The translations under genes were made by a program, and so were the position numbers. From NCBI GenBank assembly GCA_025331445.1, contig JAIWNE010000097.1, positions 1-64,000 of the forward strand: a stretch of 64,000 nt of DNA, read 5' to 3'. The DNA comes from Blakeslea trispora (Eukaryota > Mucoromycota > Mucoromycetes > Mucorales > Choanephoraceae). Each line of letters opens with the position of its first letter. Positions within the stretch are counted from its first letter, which is position 1. Shown here piece by piece: positions 13,470 through 26,876 of this stretch. Below the pieces are notes generated by a model. It saw nothing but the letters and a program-made list of their open reading frames with translations. It ran no database searches and was not told the origin of the DNA.

Positions 13470-15059
13470 TTAATAAAAATGAATTGCATTGTTATCGTCC
13501 TTTTCTTGTTTGGTAAATGAATCTTTGAGAGTGTTGCGACCATTAATGGGTGGTGGTGAAAGTGATGTTTCGTTTCCAAAATCTCGAGAGGCTCCCTGAA
13601 ATGAAAGGCTTATTGATTGAGATGGATTAGCAGAAGATCTATTGGTCTCAAAAAATATAGCAGGTTGCAAAGGAAGAGAAGAATTCATCGCGCGATCATT
13701 AAGGCTACCTCTGCTGTATTTTGAAGCCTTATTGTATTTCTCGGATGACTTTGCTACTAATTGAGTATGAGGTTCGTCATTATTAAAGCCTTTGTTGGTT
13801 ATATGGCTAAGTTCCTATACATTAGATTAATAAATAAAGGTACAACAAACAAAAGGTACTGCCAATATTTATACCTTATGACAGCTTTGGCAATAAGAGT
13901 CTTGTAATCTGTTTTCCTGTCCCTTGTCGTTACGAAGAGCTTCCACCAGCAAAGTTGACTCAATGATTTCAAAATAGACTGTGAAAGCCTAGTTATGCGT
14001 TGAAATTGAGTTGAGAAAACAGGCACTTAATTTTGATAGATAGTACTTACATCTGAACGATTCCCGATGAAGTTGGTGACTTTTAGTAGATTCATTGCTA
14101 AATTAATAACAAAAGTCAAAGCCAAACAGATCAATGATTTAATTGCAATGCGTTCAATTATTTTGTTTTGAAGGCTCATCAGTTTCTTTGAAGAATTTAT
14201 ATGACTTCGAAGCCTTTTTTTTAAGAAAGAGAGTAAGCAGGTGCTAAATCAGGAACTCTAAAAATGATTGTTTTTCTTACCTTCTTACAAACATGCCACT
14301 AAGAAATAGATTGGCAAGTACATCTCCAACAAAATTTAGTATAATGACACCAGTGTCCCTATATTCAATCACGATTAGTCAGATTAAAGCAAAAGGATAA
14401 ACTTTGTTTACAATAGCTACCATACTGCCCAGCACTGAGAGCCTGCCTGTAGCGTATCATAGCTTGACTTGTCTTGTAGTGAATGTGAAGCAAGCTCATA
14501 TGGCCAGTCTGCAGCACGTAAAGTGATTAGGAATATGCCAGTGATTCGTATCCAACGAGAGTATCTGTCATGCTCAAGAATAATCAGACGCATGAACATA
14601 ACGACATAAAACAGAATATAAGCTATTTAAAATCCATTAGCTTCGTATTCTTTTAGGCAAAAAAAAAAGAAAAACTTACTCAAGTGCCATAGGCTAATCA
14701 AAATACAATTAGTTTTGTTCATAGGATAACTATAATAATGTTTAAATCTACTTACGAAACAAGCAGTGGAAAATAAGCACAAGTTTTGATCTCGAACAAA
14801 GGGATGATACCATATAATACACGATGAACAAGGAATACAGTAACTTGTGCGAGATTAACTAAATGGCTAATAGCAAGAATTGTTAAGCTTTTGGTCCTTG
14901 GAAAAAAAAATATAAAATGCTTTACATCTTTCCTCTTGTTCTTTTGTATTGATGATAGCATATCGAGAAGTTTCTACAGCAGACAACAACTGCCACCCAC
15001 ATTCCAATCAGGTTAAAATTGTCAACAACGTTTTCGCCATATTCTGATAACTGAATCAT
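13470..15059 (-). CDS. seven-helix membrane protein of unknown function
   Basis: Minus-strand gene of eight joined exons from about 15059 to 13470. Introns have clean gtaag donors and tag acceptors, and the joined frame stays open. Hydrophobic segments in order: GMWVAVVVCCRNFSIC, SLTILAISHLVNLAQVTVFL, a stretch ending LWHLTYILFYVVMFMRLII, WIRITGIFLITLRA, VIILNFVGDVLANLFLSG, SLICLALTFVINLAMNLL and a weak seventh. The C-terminal tail is polar and Ser/Asn-rich. Exon 3 is only 14 nt but is needed to keep the phase. The first intron would be only 29 nt, so the start is uncertain; a start at 14961 is the alternative. The topology resembles a G-protein-coupled receptor, but I recognise no family motif. 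Confidence 0.65.
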
Positions 15060-18000
15060 TCTATATCTGCCTGGAGCTTGTGTTTATCTGCTTCGAGTAT
15101 CAAAAATGTTGTGCGCAAACTTTATTTCAATATGAGATTTGACAGAATTTAGCAGAAACTTATAAAAGCATAGAAAAAAAAAAGTAAAAGAAGAAGAAGA
15201 GAAGGTTCTCATTATAAATAGTAATTTCATTCGTCATTTTATGGTGGAAAACTATGATTGTACTCATCTACTGTAACAGACCTGAGCTGGAGAAATCGGT
15301 AACTTCCTAGTTTGGAAAAAAAATATTTTCTCAGGGGACGGAAGGGACTGCAAACTGTGGGGTAAAAATTTTAGACGGCTTATAAAACATTGAATCATTG
15401 CTGGAATATTTAAAAATAACGGTCATTTCTGACTCAGAGGAAGCTACAGAAAGACTTGTGTTGAATGCTAGAAACAAGACAAGATAATACAATACGTATT
15501 GAACGATGCTTTCAAATGGTCGTCATCGAAACAATAACTGCCAAAACAAGCTTAGTCCTCAGTCAATAACAACGTAGCTTAAATTATGAAGTTTATACTA
15601 GTCTTGGAATTTCCCGTAAGCCAATATAAACAAATATGCCAATATCATGTGACAAATGATCACCTATACTCACTTTACTCAAAGAAAACCATTGGTAAAG
15701 CGTATCACAAGTATCATATTATCAAGATGGCAATGATCAGTGCTTTGCATAAGGTTCAAATACAATTTGACATTGAAACAAAAAAAACAAAGTAGCTCTA
15801 ACTGAAGCGAATTTCGATCCAACATAAGCTGAAGAGCAATGATCTATCTATGCTTCCATATGTTACAGTCTAACATGGTAGTTTAGGAATCTACTTCAAT
15901 GTGTTCTTTTCGAGTGGCTATACCTTTTGTTTCACAGAATATTGCAACAAAAAAAATGCAACAAAACCCTTTTTCTCCGCTTTAATTTTGGATGTGGTGC
16001 TTGCTTTCCGAGCCACGCTTTTACTTTTGTCTTTCTAGACACTGTGATGGACTTCAACTGTTAGACTAAATATTAAGTAAGCAGCTGAAAAGAACATCCG
16101 ATTGATTTACTATGAAGTGGAAATTTGTTGTGTTTGGAATGACCATTTATACAACTAGCTCACTAAAATTGAGCCTTTAACCTGAATTGTCTACCTTGAT
16201 GTACGTTGTATGACTAAGTTTCACATACAAAGTCCTAAAAAGAAAAGAGTTATGCTTACTGACAATATTAATGGCATTTTGTCAAAACTTTAGTCTTATA
16301 AAAAAGGGACAGTTTTTTGGAGGTTAGCCCAATCCTAATCAAAAGATGATTGAAGTCCTGAAATGCCCTTGTATGACTTACTATTCATATCCTTTCCCGT
16401 CAGTAATCACGGTAACTTTTACGATAATGCTAAGCATCAAATCATTAACGGCTTGTGAAAAGCGCTTTTCCAAACAAAAAAGAACTTATTTAAGAGCTAG
16501 TATAGTAGAATTTTCATTTTTGGCCATGTAGCCATTAATATGTGACACGTACTCTGCATTAAGCTGATAAAGCAGATTTCGATTTACATTGATTATCATT
16601 TGTTTTTTTTTGTCAAAACGACAGCATCAAAGATTTGTATTTTGTGTGTAACTGATCATTGGAAGATTCCGGAGAAAGGTCAAAGAGGCGACATAAAGTT
16701 GAATGCTCTGAACATAGACACAAACTGTTGGACAAGCTTATGATAGTTTCAAATAGTTTCTTAACAGCAATATTAATTTGGAACGCTTAAAGATCTTATT
16801 CTTCTCATTTGATTCTGTGTTTCATCAAAATCAAATGAATTCCCATCAATCAAAGGCCTCGTGAGAATTAAAGGAATATTGCAAATTTACTAAATGATAG
16901 TCATACGATAGTTTGTAATTTCCAAGCGAAGTTTAAATTATTTTTGTCTCATATAATGCGCCATGACCCGATATTAATAGCAATAGCCAAATGGGAAAAC
17001 GTAGTACAGCTCACCCAGAGAATATGCTTATTCACTATATATGGTTTCAGAGAACCAGAAAAGCAAATGCATATCGTCAAACTGATGTCTTGAAGGAGTC
17101 TTATTTGTTGCACGCATCCATAAATAAAATCGAAAACGGCGTTCAGTAATTAATCGGATCACATCTGAAAAGGAATAAGAAGCCTTATTATGCATATACC
17201 AAGAGTCGCACTAGCATCAAAGAAGCCAACAAGCTCAAACTGCTGTAAAAGAGTGTGACGTGAGTTTCTAAAAGTGCTTTCACAATTGGAAGCTCAAGCT
17301 GTTTAAAAGCTTTAGATCAAGGCTTTTGTTTGGAATATGAAAGACCAAATCAGCCATATTATCCTAAAAGGGCAGTTGGAAACAAATTGGTCAGCCTAGA
17401 ATATACCTTTTCGTGCAAACTTTTTCTTTACTTGGAGCTCTTCAAAGCTTTAAATGAGTGGAAATGCTGTTTTTATTCTATGGCACTAATTCTAATTAGT
17501 TCCAGCTTCCTTCACAACATACAGGTCTTGTCTTGATGAGAGTTGGCTGTGATTTTGCCATGAGCAGACAAAAGGATAACAGCTATACTGACTCATGCAT
17601 ATACTTGACCATAATGTATCTATGCAGTATTGTTATTGTCACATGAATGCAATTGTCAATGTAGTTGTTTGAAAGAAACGCTACCTTTGTCTCTTTTCTT
17701 TACAGCCAGACTCCAATTGAATCATACTATTGGTGAAGGCAAATGATACGTCAAAATTGAATTGTGATAAAATGAATTTCTGTGATTACATGTATCACAA
17801 CAGTTGCCTAGTGTTCCTAAATTATAAAACGCAATCCGAATTTTGAATATGCTGCCTCAGTTAAATAAATCCATTGTATGAGTCAAATTCGTTCTGCTAA
17901 ATTACAATGAGAAGTAAAAGCAATATAAGCAGACTAAATTGTCAGTATCACCTGCAGTGTGCAACTCCTTCTTTTTCTTTTTAAAAATAAAGGCTCAAGA

Positions 18001-18396
18001 TGGATTAACGAAATGTCAATAGAAAAAGTTCTATTTACAGCTATCAAAAACCAACAGAGTTTCAATCAATTGTTTAGATGACCTTCTATAAAGTTGCTTT
18101 TACAAACTTGGGCGCTTGCCATATGTTCCACCCCGATAATACATTGATATCAATCAAAAGATCTCAACGTAAAATCATCAATAGCTGACAATGGCCATTT
18201 AAAAAGTTTATACTCAAATTATATCATTAAATTATCTAAAATTGGATTTATTTCGAAATTATAGCTTGGAGTATTGATAAACTCATTGTAATTTTTTGAT
18301 TGTCTATTTAATTATCATGGTTGAAAAAGTATGGTATGAATGCAAATGAAATCAACATATAGAGGCGTATTCATAAAGGAGCTTATGCTACTGAAT
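15060..18396. other. intergenic region, no gene seen
   Basis: About 3.3 kb of AT-rich DNA. Short open frames (for example 15586-15795 and 17330-17536) show no family resemblance or credible splicing. No transposon or RNA gene is recognised. Confidence 0.55.
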
Positions 18397-20066
18397 CTAA
18401 GCCTTGAGAGCTTCGTTTGCTTGTTGGCGAAGTATACGGCGCTTGATTTTACCGATTGGTGTTCTAGGAAATGAATCGACAATGAACAAGCCACCCCTTA
18501 ACTGCTTTTGATCAGGAAGTCGGCTATTGACGTACTCTTTGATCTCTTCAGCTACTGCCTCGCTATGCTTTTCGTTATTTGCCAAAAGCACATAAGCGCG
18601 AGGCAATTCTGTGACCAGATCGGGGTAGTAAACACCAATGACAGCACAATCAGAAACTTTGGGATGACCCATCAAAACAGTTTCAATATCATGTGGATAA
18701 ATATGATTCAAACCATACTTGATCAAATCCTTGGATCGATCAATATAATAAAACATTCCAGTCTCATCGCATCGCAAAAGATCACCAGTATGTAAGAATC
18801 CTTCAGCATCGATAGCAGCAGCAGTAGCCTCTGGGTTCTTGTAGTAACCAACAGTCATGGTGGGTCCCTTGACAAGGAGCTCACCCATTTGACCAGTAGG
18901 GACTTCGTTACCTTCCTCATCAATCAACTTGGCAGAATATCCAGAGGCCAAGTAACCAAGACCATTTGCTTCAGAAATAGCAGGTGTTGTCACAAACAAT
19001 CCAATAATTTCTGTCATACCATAGCCGTTAAAGACGCTAAGGCCTAATTTTTCTTTCACTGTTAATGTGATACTTTGGTCAAGTGCAGCACCACAGCAAA
19101 TAACAGCCTTAAGAGATGAGAGGTTGTACTTGGATGTCACATCATCTCTAGCCAAGGCAGAAAGAATGTAAGGCTGAATGACCATCATGTTAATTTGATA
19201 TTTCTCTATGGCGGTACAAAATTTGTCGAAAGAATAGTGAGGCATGACATAGACAGGGGATCCCATGAAGAGGCATTGATGCATGACAATTAGAAGCGAA
19301 CTAGCATGATGGAATTCAGTGTATCCCAAATATGTTGCAACAGGAAGATCAAGTTTGTCAACCAAAGTAAGGTAGTTAATGAGCATATATTGAGTGATGA
19401 TAACGGCCTTCTTTCTACCAGTAGTACCAGAGGTAAAGTAAAGGTAAGCAGGATCTTTGGTGATCTCTTCAGAGGTATATCTATACGGTGTTGCCAATTC
19501 GCTTCCACCCAACAATGTTGTATCTACTGCTTTAATTCCCTTGATATCTTGGTTACCAAGGACCAACACATTTGACTCATCAAGACCATAAATCTTTGCA
19601 GCTTCGAGTACGTTGTCCAGTGTTTCAGGATGAGCAATCAAAATGCTTGGCTTGACAATATCTAAATCGCTAGCAATACTTTCGGGTGAGGAAGCATAGT
19701 CAATTGCAGCCGAGACACCACCTAAAAAGGCCCAAAATAAATCAAACTTGAACATTCTCCTTGACACTTTTTGTACTTACCAACACATTGAGCACCAACT
19801 AAGATGACAGGATATTCTATCTGGTTTGGAGAGCATACAGCGACAACATCTCCTCTTTTCAAGCCGAAAACTTTCTGAAAGGCGGCACCCACTTTAAGAA
19901 TCTGCTCATGTACTTGACCAAAGGTAAGCTGCTTTTGAGGATCCTCAGTATCAAAATAGAGAGTTTTATCTCTAGGAAATTTGGATCGCTTCTCATCAAA
20001 GATGAGATCATAAAGGCATATGTCTGTAGATACTTCTCTTGAAGGAAATTTTGAATGATAGACCAT
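18397..20066 (-). CDS. AMP-binding acyl-CoA/4-coumarate-CoA ligase-like enzyme
   Basis: Two exons, 20066-19781 and 19721-18397, giving 536 residues, the usual length for 4CL-type ligases. The AMP-binding P-loop reads YFTSGTTGRKKAVIITQ, the second box GYGMTE, then LHTGDLLRCDE with the adenylate-forming TGD, and near the end PRTPIGKIKRRILRQ with the catalytic lysine of the family. It should activate a carboxylic acid as acyl-AMP and then form the CoA thioester. Fungal relatives are often peroxisomal, but this protein ends in ALKA rather than a canonical SKL-type PTS1, so location is open. The substrate (fatty or aromatic acid) cannot be told. The single intron is 59 nt. Confidence 0.85.
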
Positions 20067-22439
20067 AGTAGTAATTAAGCTTTTTTTTAGAGAAAAAAAA
20101 AAGAAAACCGAAACAAAATGTTCTAATTCTTATAAAATCAGAATATTGTTACATCTCCGCAATAAAAACCATAATTGTGTGAGACGGTGGAGGGTAAAAC
20201 ATGCTGATAGTTTAAAACGAGTCTCTAAAGAATTGTCTGAGACCATCGGAAAGCAAATTAGGAAGGTTACTACTGCTTAAATCTTCTTCATTCAGTTTCA
20301 AACAGCGAAACAGAAAAAAACTCTATTTAATATTATATCTCTTAGTCCTTGTGCTCAACGAAATGAAGAAAGAGGAAAAGGAAGTGATGAAACGCATAAA
20401 CAAACAGATAAAGAGATAAAGGCCATGATACTTCTGTTTTGTTTTCTCAGGCCTAAGGATCAATTTACGATTGTTGCTAGTGGTGCGACGTTATTAGTTT
20501 ATATTAGCCAAGATGAAAAATTCCTTGGAATTGTTTTATTTCTTTGCAGTTTCAGACAATTCATGTGACATGAAGAAAACTATTCAAACGATTTCTTTTT
20601 GGTAATCAAAAGCTATTCTAGCTCTCTACAGTAGCATAACCAATTAAAGTGTAATCAATCACAAAAGGCAAAATCGACTTTGTGATGCTTCACAATTAAG
20701 TCTCAGATGGATACACAGAAAAAAAGGGGTAGAAAAACAAGCAAAAAGAGTGAAAGGACCCTCATCTAATAAAGGGCTGATCTTAAGTGGCAAGACAATA
20801 TATAAAGAAGCATCTAAAGTACCAAACTATTGCATTTATTAGCTATAAGAAGTATGGTTTGCAAGGATTTGCTATTTGCGAGTTCCACAACTTGCACATT
20901 CATCAAAGCACAAACAGAGTACAATGCGCAAACTATTCAACCCCTCAGAGTGGCTGTACACAGCGGAGATCAAAATGAATGCTTCTTAATCCCTTTGGAT
21001 GCACATTCTTTTTTCTTATTGTTGCTTCTAATAACTTGTTCAAGTAGTATGGTGTAACCTGAATAGCTAGACCATCAGAGCCTGATATTTTTAAGAAGCC
21101 AATTGGTTCGTTGATAGTAAGTGATTGTCAGTTTTGACGTTTTGTTTTGTCTTATTGAGATCAAATAAAGTTGGTCTTATCATAGGGTTACTGTCGAATT
21201 AATTAATATTCCCTTCCTGTCATCATAAAAGTTCTTTCCTGGATACTCTATATCATGAAATTAATGGGTTGCCATTGAATCAGCATATGCTTTACATAAT
21301 CTTCAAGAGGCAAGCAATGTTACATTCGATTTATTGTTGCCTAAATATGCTTTTACAACTATAAAAAGAATTGGCTTGTTCAACTGTGACTAATATGCTG
21401 GTCATGCAAGTTTGTTTATATATATTTGTGGGATTTTGCTTTTTGTTGAGGTTCAGGATGAGTTTCATAGTGACTATGATAACTGCTTTAGATGGCGCAG
21501 TGACCTCCTGTTGGATATCATAACTCTTATAGCTTGAGTTCAAGTCGTTTGTACTTGTTTGAAGAAATAAATTGCTGCATGTATTCCATACAGTTTTGGA
21601 TTAGTCTTTCAATATTATCTTTATCAAACACATAAATGTCTTCTTTTGATTTATCTTGGTCAGTTATTAAACAGACTGAATATACTCGTTGATCATCATT
21701 ATTGAGACAATCTTGAGGTCTTTCTATTACACAGCATCTTTTTTTTTTCTAAGCAATTGATGACGAGAGACAAATGAGCTATTTCGAGATGATCTTTTCT
21801 ACTAAAACCTTTCAGTCGAATATCATAAAGTGAATGACTAGTTTTTATACAGGACAGAATAAAAGCGGATGTCAGACCCACTATAAGCGTGTACTGTCGA
21901 TGGTTAAATTTGCCTTATGAAATAGCTGGAATGCAGGTGAGACAAACTTTTATTTCCAGGGCAAAATAAGGTTGTTCTTTGTTGAGCAAATCAGTTAGCT
22001 ATTCATATAGTTTCTATGGAGATGAGTTGCAAGGAGCTTCCTTCGCTCAAAAGAGTCTCTTTGGAACAGTTGTCTAAAGTGAGAAGTAGCTGAGCAAGGC
22101 TTGGGTTCAGACTCTAATCACGACAACTCTTGACAATACGAGACTGAAAAAAAAAAGAGAGTCATTTTTGTTCTAAGAATCTCGTTCACCATTTTCGTCT
22201 TAAAAAGTGCTTGATGATTTGATATTAAATACCCGCTTCATATCGAGATATGGCCCCAAATGGTGGATTCCAGAAATCATTTGGCGGTTTTGAAAACCCC
22301 AATCAGCTACTTTCAAGATGCCAATGAGCGCATACAGAATTCCCAGATAGTATATTGTCAAAAACCAAATGACAACACAATTAAGGCTTTCGGCGTACAT
22401 GTTATTGATTTCAACACTTCTTCAAATCTACAACAGAAT
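20067..22439. other. intergenic region, no gene seen
   Basis: About 2.4 kb of AT-rich sequence without a recognisable gene. The right end passes into the decayed transposase. Confidence 0.5.
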
Positions 22440-23170
22440 ACTCTGCCCAATTTGGTTATTGCATCTCGAGGTACAAGCATCGCGGATTCTTGTGAACAAG
22501 TCTTCGTCGTCGTTGAATTTACCACGTTTGACTCTTTTTTTTTTTAGTCCAACGACCAAAATTGCTCAATGGGATTAAGCTCAGGAGAGTATGGTGAAAG
22601 ATAGACACATCTATAGCCTCTGATGGTGATTAGCGTTTCAGTCTTCTGATGGTTGTGGATAGGTTGCATTATCCATTAAAAGAAAAAAGACTTTTCAATT
22701 CAAGGTAATTTGTTTAACTGGTCAAGTGTCTCTTCTCAAAAAAATTGAGATAATGCCCCTTTTTTTTTCTGCATTTTTAGCTCAAGTAGCTTTTCTTTTA
22801 TGGTCACCATCAACTTTGATTCTCTTGTTTACTTAAGGAACTCCTACTTTGATATGAACATCCCCCCCAACAGTATCAATTCAGCTTTTGCAGATGGTGT
22901 TGATGTACCAGAAATTGATTGTCTTTACAAGGGCCTCATGTTGATATCAAAAGTCTGATTTATCAATTATAATACAGGTTTAAAGAAAAATCCATGTCTG
23001 ATCCTATCGTATTTCATCATCCGTTTGTATCTTGATTGAATACGAGCAGGATTGTTTCGAGCTTTAGGCTGACACTGCCATCTTTTTTTTTTCTTTGATC
23101 GTCAGATGACACTCATGCAATAGGAAGCGATTGACTGTTGATTTTCTTCAGCGTGGATTCTTCAAAAAAA
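22440..23170 (-). mobile_element. decayed Tc1/mariner transposase relic
   Basis: On the minus strand around 22615-22545 a translation reads GYRCVYLSPYSPELNPIEQF, the hallmark of the third catalytic block of Tc1/mariner DDE transposases. It is followed, after an in-frame stop and an A run, by VKRGKFNDDEDLFTRIRDAC. Upstream at about 22665 the second catalytic-block motif DNAPIH is broken by one extra A. Near 23120-22980 a basic segment resembles the N-terminal DNA-binding half. Multiple stops and frameshifts show the copy is dead. Terminal inverted repeats and TA duplications were not found, so the ends are approximate. Confidence 0.75.
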
Positions 23171-23672
23171 AAAAAAAAGGAGAGAGGGTTTGTCAAACTA
23201 TCTACAACTTTGTCGGATTGTAGTAGGTATCGTATACAGCCTAACGTTTAATCCTATTCGAGATACTATCTAGACCTAAACGGGTATCTAGTTACACGAC
23301 CCATCATTATTATTCATAACCAGATTGTCACCTAGCTCAGTCTAAATAAAAAGGTCGGATCACACTTTGTTTACATTAGAACACTTGGATCAAAGCAGTT
23401 GCGCCAATGCTAACCCCTTGGTCAATGCGCAATAGGTATCAACCTTTATCCAAAGCAGCCAATCAGCTATCATCAATTCATTGTACTCAGTCTAAATGAG
23501 GATTGCTACTCAGTTATCGTAAAAAGTATAAATAGAAGGCACACATTTGAAATTTTGTATGTGCTCTTTGACATTTTGAAAGCCGCTGATTGGACGTTTT
23601 CTTTTTTTTTCGCTTATTGTGAGACCATACGCACTGTGCTTTCTTTTTTCTTTTCTCTTTCTTCTTTAGAAT
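23171..23672. other. promoter region upstream of the metacaspase gene
   Basis: No coding signal. The right half holds a TATA box (23527) and a T/C-rich tract just before the metacaspase ATG. Confidence 0.5.
23527..23534 (+). promoter_or_regulatory. TATA box of the metacaspase gene
   Basis: TATAAATA lies about 146 bp upstream of the metacaspase ATG, with a long C/T tract between the two. Confidence 0.4.
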
Positions 23673-25287
23673 ATGAGTTTTCCTGGACAAGGCTATGCAC
23701 CAGGTGGGTACATGCCATATACTCCACCACCACCTCCTCCTAACGGTGGCTATCCTTCTGGTCCTTACCCACCTCCACCAGGGCAGTATGCACCACAACC
23801 TTATTATGGGCAACCACCACAGCAATACTACCCACCTCCTCAAGGTTATTATGGACAGCCTCCACCTCAACCAAACTATTCACCAGCACAACCACCTGCT
23901 CTTCCACCAAGAAATGTAAAGTATGCAAGGATACATATGTTGCTTTTCTCTAAACCATCTATTTAGGAAGCTCCTCCTCCACCTTATACGCCAGATCCAT
24001 TGTTTACACCTTCTGACCCTACACTAGCCCAAGCCAACTATCCACAACAACCTTATTCAGCTCACAATCCTGCCCCTAATCCAGGTATTTAAGCGGGAAT
24101 AGAAATAAGATAATTAGACATTAATCAAAAAAAAAAAAACTTATTGGGCAGTACCTTATGGTGGACAAGCACCCAATGCAAATCCCAATGACTTTATTAT
24201 GCATGTTAATCCAAGTTATATGCCACCTCCAAATTTCCAATTGTCCAATTGTCAAGGCAGAAAAAGAGCTCTTTTGATTGGCATCAACTATTTCGGACAA
24301 TCTTCTGAGCTTAGAGGCTGTATCAATGATGTGCATAACATGAAGCATTTCTTGATCACTCTATATAATTTCCGGGAAGATGATATGGTCATCTTGACTG
24401 ACGACCAATCTAACCCTCAGAGTATACCCACAAAACAAAACATCATTCGTGCTATGCAATGGCTTGTTCATGATAATCGTCCTAATGATTCCTTTTTCCT
24501 TCATTTCAGTGGTCATGGAGGCAGAGTAAGCAAACGAGAGAGAAAGAGAGATGATGAATAGGCTATTGAACTTGGTTCATAGATGAGAGATTATGATGGC
24601 GATGAAGATGATGGTTATGACGAAACAATCTATCCTGTTGATCATGCTGTCTATGGACAGATTGTAGATGATGTAAAAAAAAAAGAAAGGAAATCATAGT
24701 GTATATGTTCTTATTGGCTGAAACTTACATTGTAGATGATGAATGACATTTTAGTTCGACCTCTAGTCCCTGGTTGTCGCTTGACAGCTATTTTTGATTC
24801 TTGCCATTCAGGCACAGCACTCGATTTGCCTTACATTTACTCTACCCAAGGTGCACTGAAAGAATACAGCTTCTTTAAAGATACAGGAAGTGCATTGAAG
24901 AATGCAGGCAAGGATTATCTTCAAGGCAACCCCACTCGAGCCATATCCTCTGTCATGTCTATTGGCTCTAAGCTGTTGAGTGGAGGCTCGTTCGGTGGTC
25001 AAAGTGCCAGTCAGAGAGAACGTATTCGCCGTCAAAAGGGAAGCGCAGCTGATGTTATTATGTTTTCAGGCTGTAAAGATGACCAAACTTCCGCTGATGC
25101 TACTGAAGGTGGTATGGCTACAGGTGCCATGAGTTATGCAATTACAACAGCACTTCGACAAAATCGACACCAAACCTACCTTCAACTGCTTAATTCGATA
25201 CGTCTCATCCTAAAACAAAAATATAATCAGCGTCCACAGTTATCATCTTCTCACCCAATGGACATGAATCTACTGTTTCTCATTTAG
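23673..25287 (+). CDS. MCA1: type I metacaspase
   Basis: Five exons: 23673-23915, 23967-24084, 24152-24525, 24583-24672 and 24736-25287; 458 residues. Residues 1-150 are a Pro/Gly/Tyr/Gln-rich prodomain, the hallmark of type I metacaspases. The caspase-like p20 region starts at [13 protein letters not shown], with catalytic His in HFSGHGG (about 240) and catalytic Cys in [15 protein letters not shown] (about 298). The acidic [11 protein letters not shown] and IYPVD segments between them are typical. It is an Arg/Lys-specific cysteine protease linked in fungi to ageing, stress and protein quality control. The next gene starts only 59 bp downstream on the same strand. Confidence 0.92.
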
Positions 25288-25346
25288 ACAATTATTTTTT
25301 TCGAAAAAAAGAAAATCTTTTTATTTTTTTTATTTTATGTTATCAA

Positions 25347-26876
25347 ATGGCTAAAAAGCATTCTAAAATAAACGATTTTCTAACAGCACAGTTTATCGAG
25401 TTTAGTCAACCTGAATCAGCTCGATTGACAGCACTTTATGCAGACTTTAGTAAACTTATATTTCTCAACAAATTTGCTTATGACACCAACATCAACTATT
25501 GGCGCCGAGTCATCCTTGACTGCAACTTGCAAGGCTATCTAACTTCACCTGATTACAGTCTAGTGATCGACAAAGACTCTACGACAGATGCATTTTATCG
25601 ACCCATCTTGGGAAAGCCACTCGCCATCGAAACTGTGATGGTATAACATAAGTCCCCCCCCCCCGAGTTCGACTGAAGCAAATGTTACTAACAGACAAGT
25701 AACTTAGGATTTTATGGAAAAAGAACAAGAACTAGTTGCTCTCGAGAACTTTGAGTCTGTCTTTTCAAACTCGAATAGTTGGCTTGGTTGGATTTATGAT
25801 AACGTCGTCAAAACAACATGGCAATGGCGATGGCGACCTCTGTCTGACGCTCTACCACATCCACCTCAACAGTATGTAGTCGTGCCTACCCTCAAGGCCT
25901 TGGCCAAAGCTATTCTCGACCACCACTATCAACACTCGAAACGAGCTACCGAGGATGTCATGACATTGAGCCAGTTCAGTTTGCATTATAGACATCACTT
26001 TATGAACCAGCTTGAATTGACAGACAACGATATCCAACTTGTCCTTCAATATCTTCATTCACAGCATGGTCTAGCCGTTCAAGAACACGTCAAAGGCTAT
26101 GGTGCTCATTATACCATTCTTAAATTTCCTCCTCAAGCATCTAAAGAACCAGCTAGAATCACTAAACATGATGAAGCTCTAATTAATATCCGCACAACAT
26201 GTCATGCTCTCTCTGCTCAGGTAGACGAACTGCAGCGACAGACCGAAGCATTAACACAAGCATCTATACAAGAGAAAAATCAAGGACATACCGCTAAAGC
26301 ACTGTATTGCTTAAAGAGAAAAAAGAATTTGCAACAGATACTAGAGCGAAGATTGAAATCAATGGAGACAATGGATACTATCCTGATGAAGATTGAATCT
26401 TCTCAAGACGATCTTCAGGTGAGAAACAATATGCTTAGAAAAGAGAGAGAGAGAAAATGGTGGGTTAATATGATTCTCTTTAGATTGTACAAGCATTCAA
26501 TACTGGTGCAGATACATTGAAGAGCTTGTTAGGTGACAATGGATTAAGCGTAGAGTCTGTAGATGAAGCCATGTCACAACTGCAATATGTGCTACAAGAT
26601 CAAAAGGAAATCGAGGATGCCATGAAGATGGGAATGGACGATATATCCGCTATGGACACAGACAGTACAGACATAGAGGACGAACTATCGCATCTTATTC
26701 AAGAAGAAGAACAGCAAAAGCAACAACAACAGCAACAGAAATTGGATATCTCGAGAGCACCTTCTGTGCCAAATACACAACCTATTCAATCAGAACTGTC
26801 TCGCTTAAATCAAATGTTCTCTCAATCAGACTCTAATCAATCTCGTCGTTTAGAAAGCCCCGAGTTTGCTAGCTAA
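25347..26876 (+). CDS. CHMP7-like ESCRT-III (Snf7 family) protein
   Basis: Three exons, 25347-25640, 25708-26418 and 26484-26876; 465 residues. The N-terminal half has Trp-rich winged-helix-like sequence (WLGWIYDNVVKTTWQWRWRP). The C-terminal half is a charged coiled-coil Snf7 core with TKHDEALINIRTTCHALS, KALYCLKRKKNLQQILERRL and an acidic tail after VDEAMSQLQYVLQDQKEIED. This layout and length match CHMP7, which recruits ESCRT-III to the inner nuclear membrane for nuclear envelope sealing; the role is from family. A Gln run lies near the C-terminus. The first intron contains a run of ten C. Family assignment rests on layout rather than a diagnostic motif. Confidence 0.75.

Noticed and set aside
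22260..22547. Plus-strand frame of 95 codons
   Set aside because: Lies antisense to the recognisable Tc1/mariner transposase relic.
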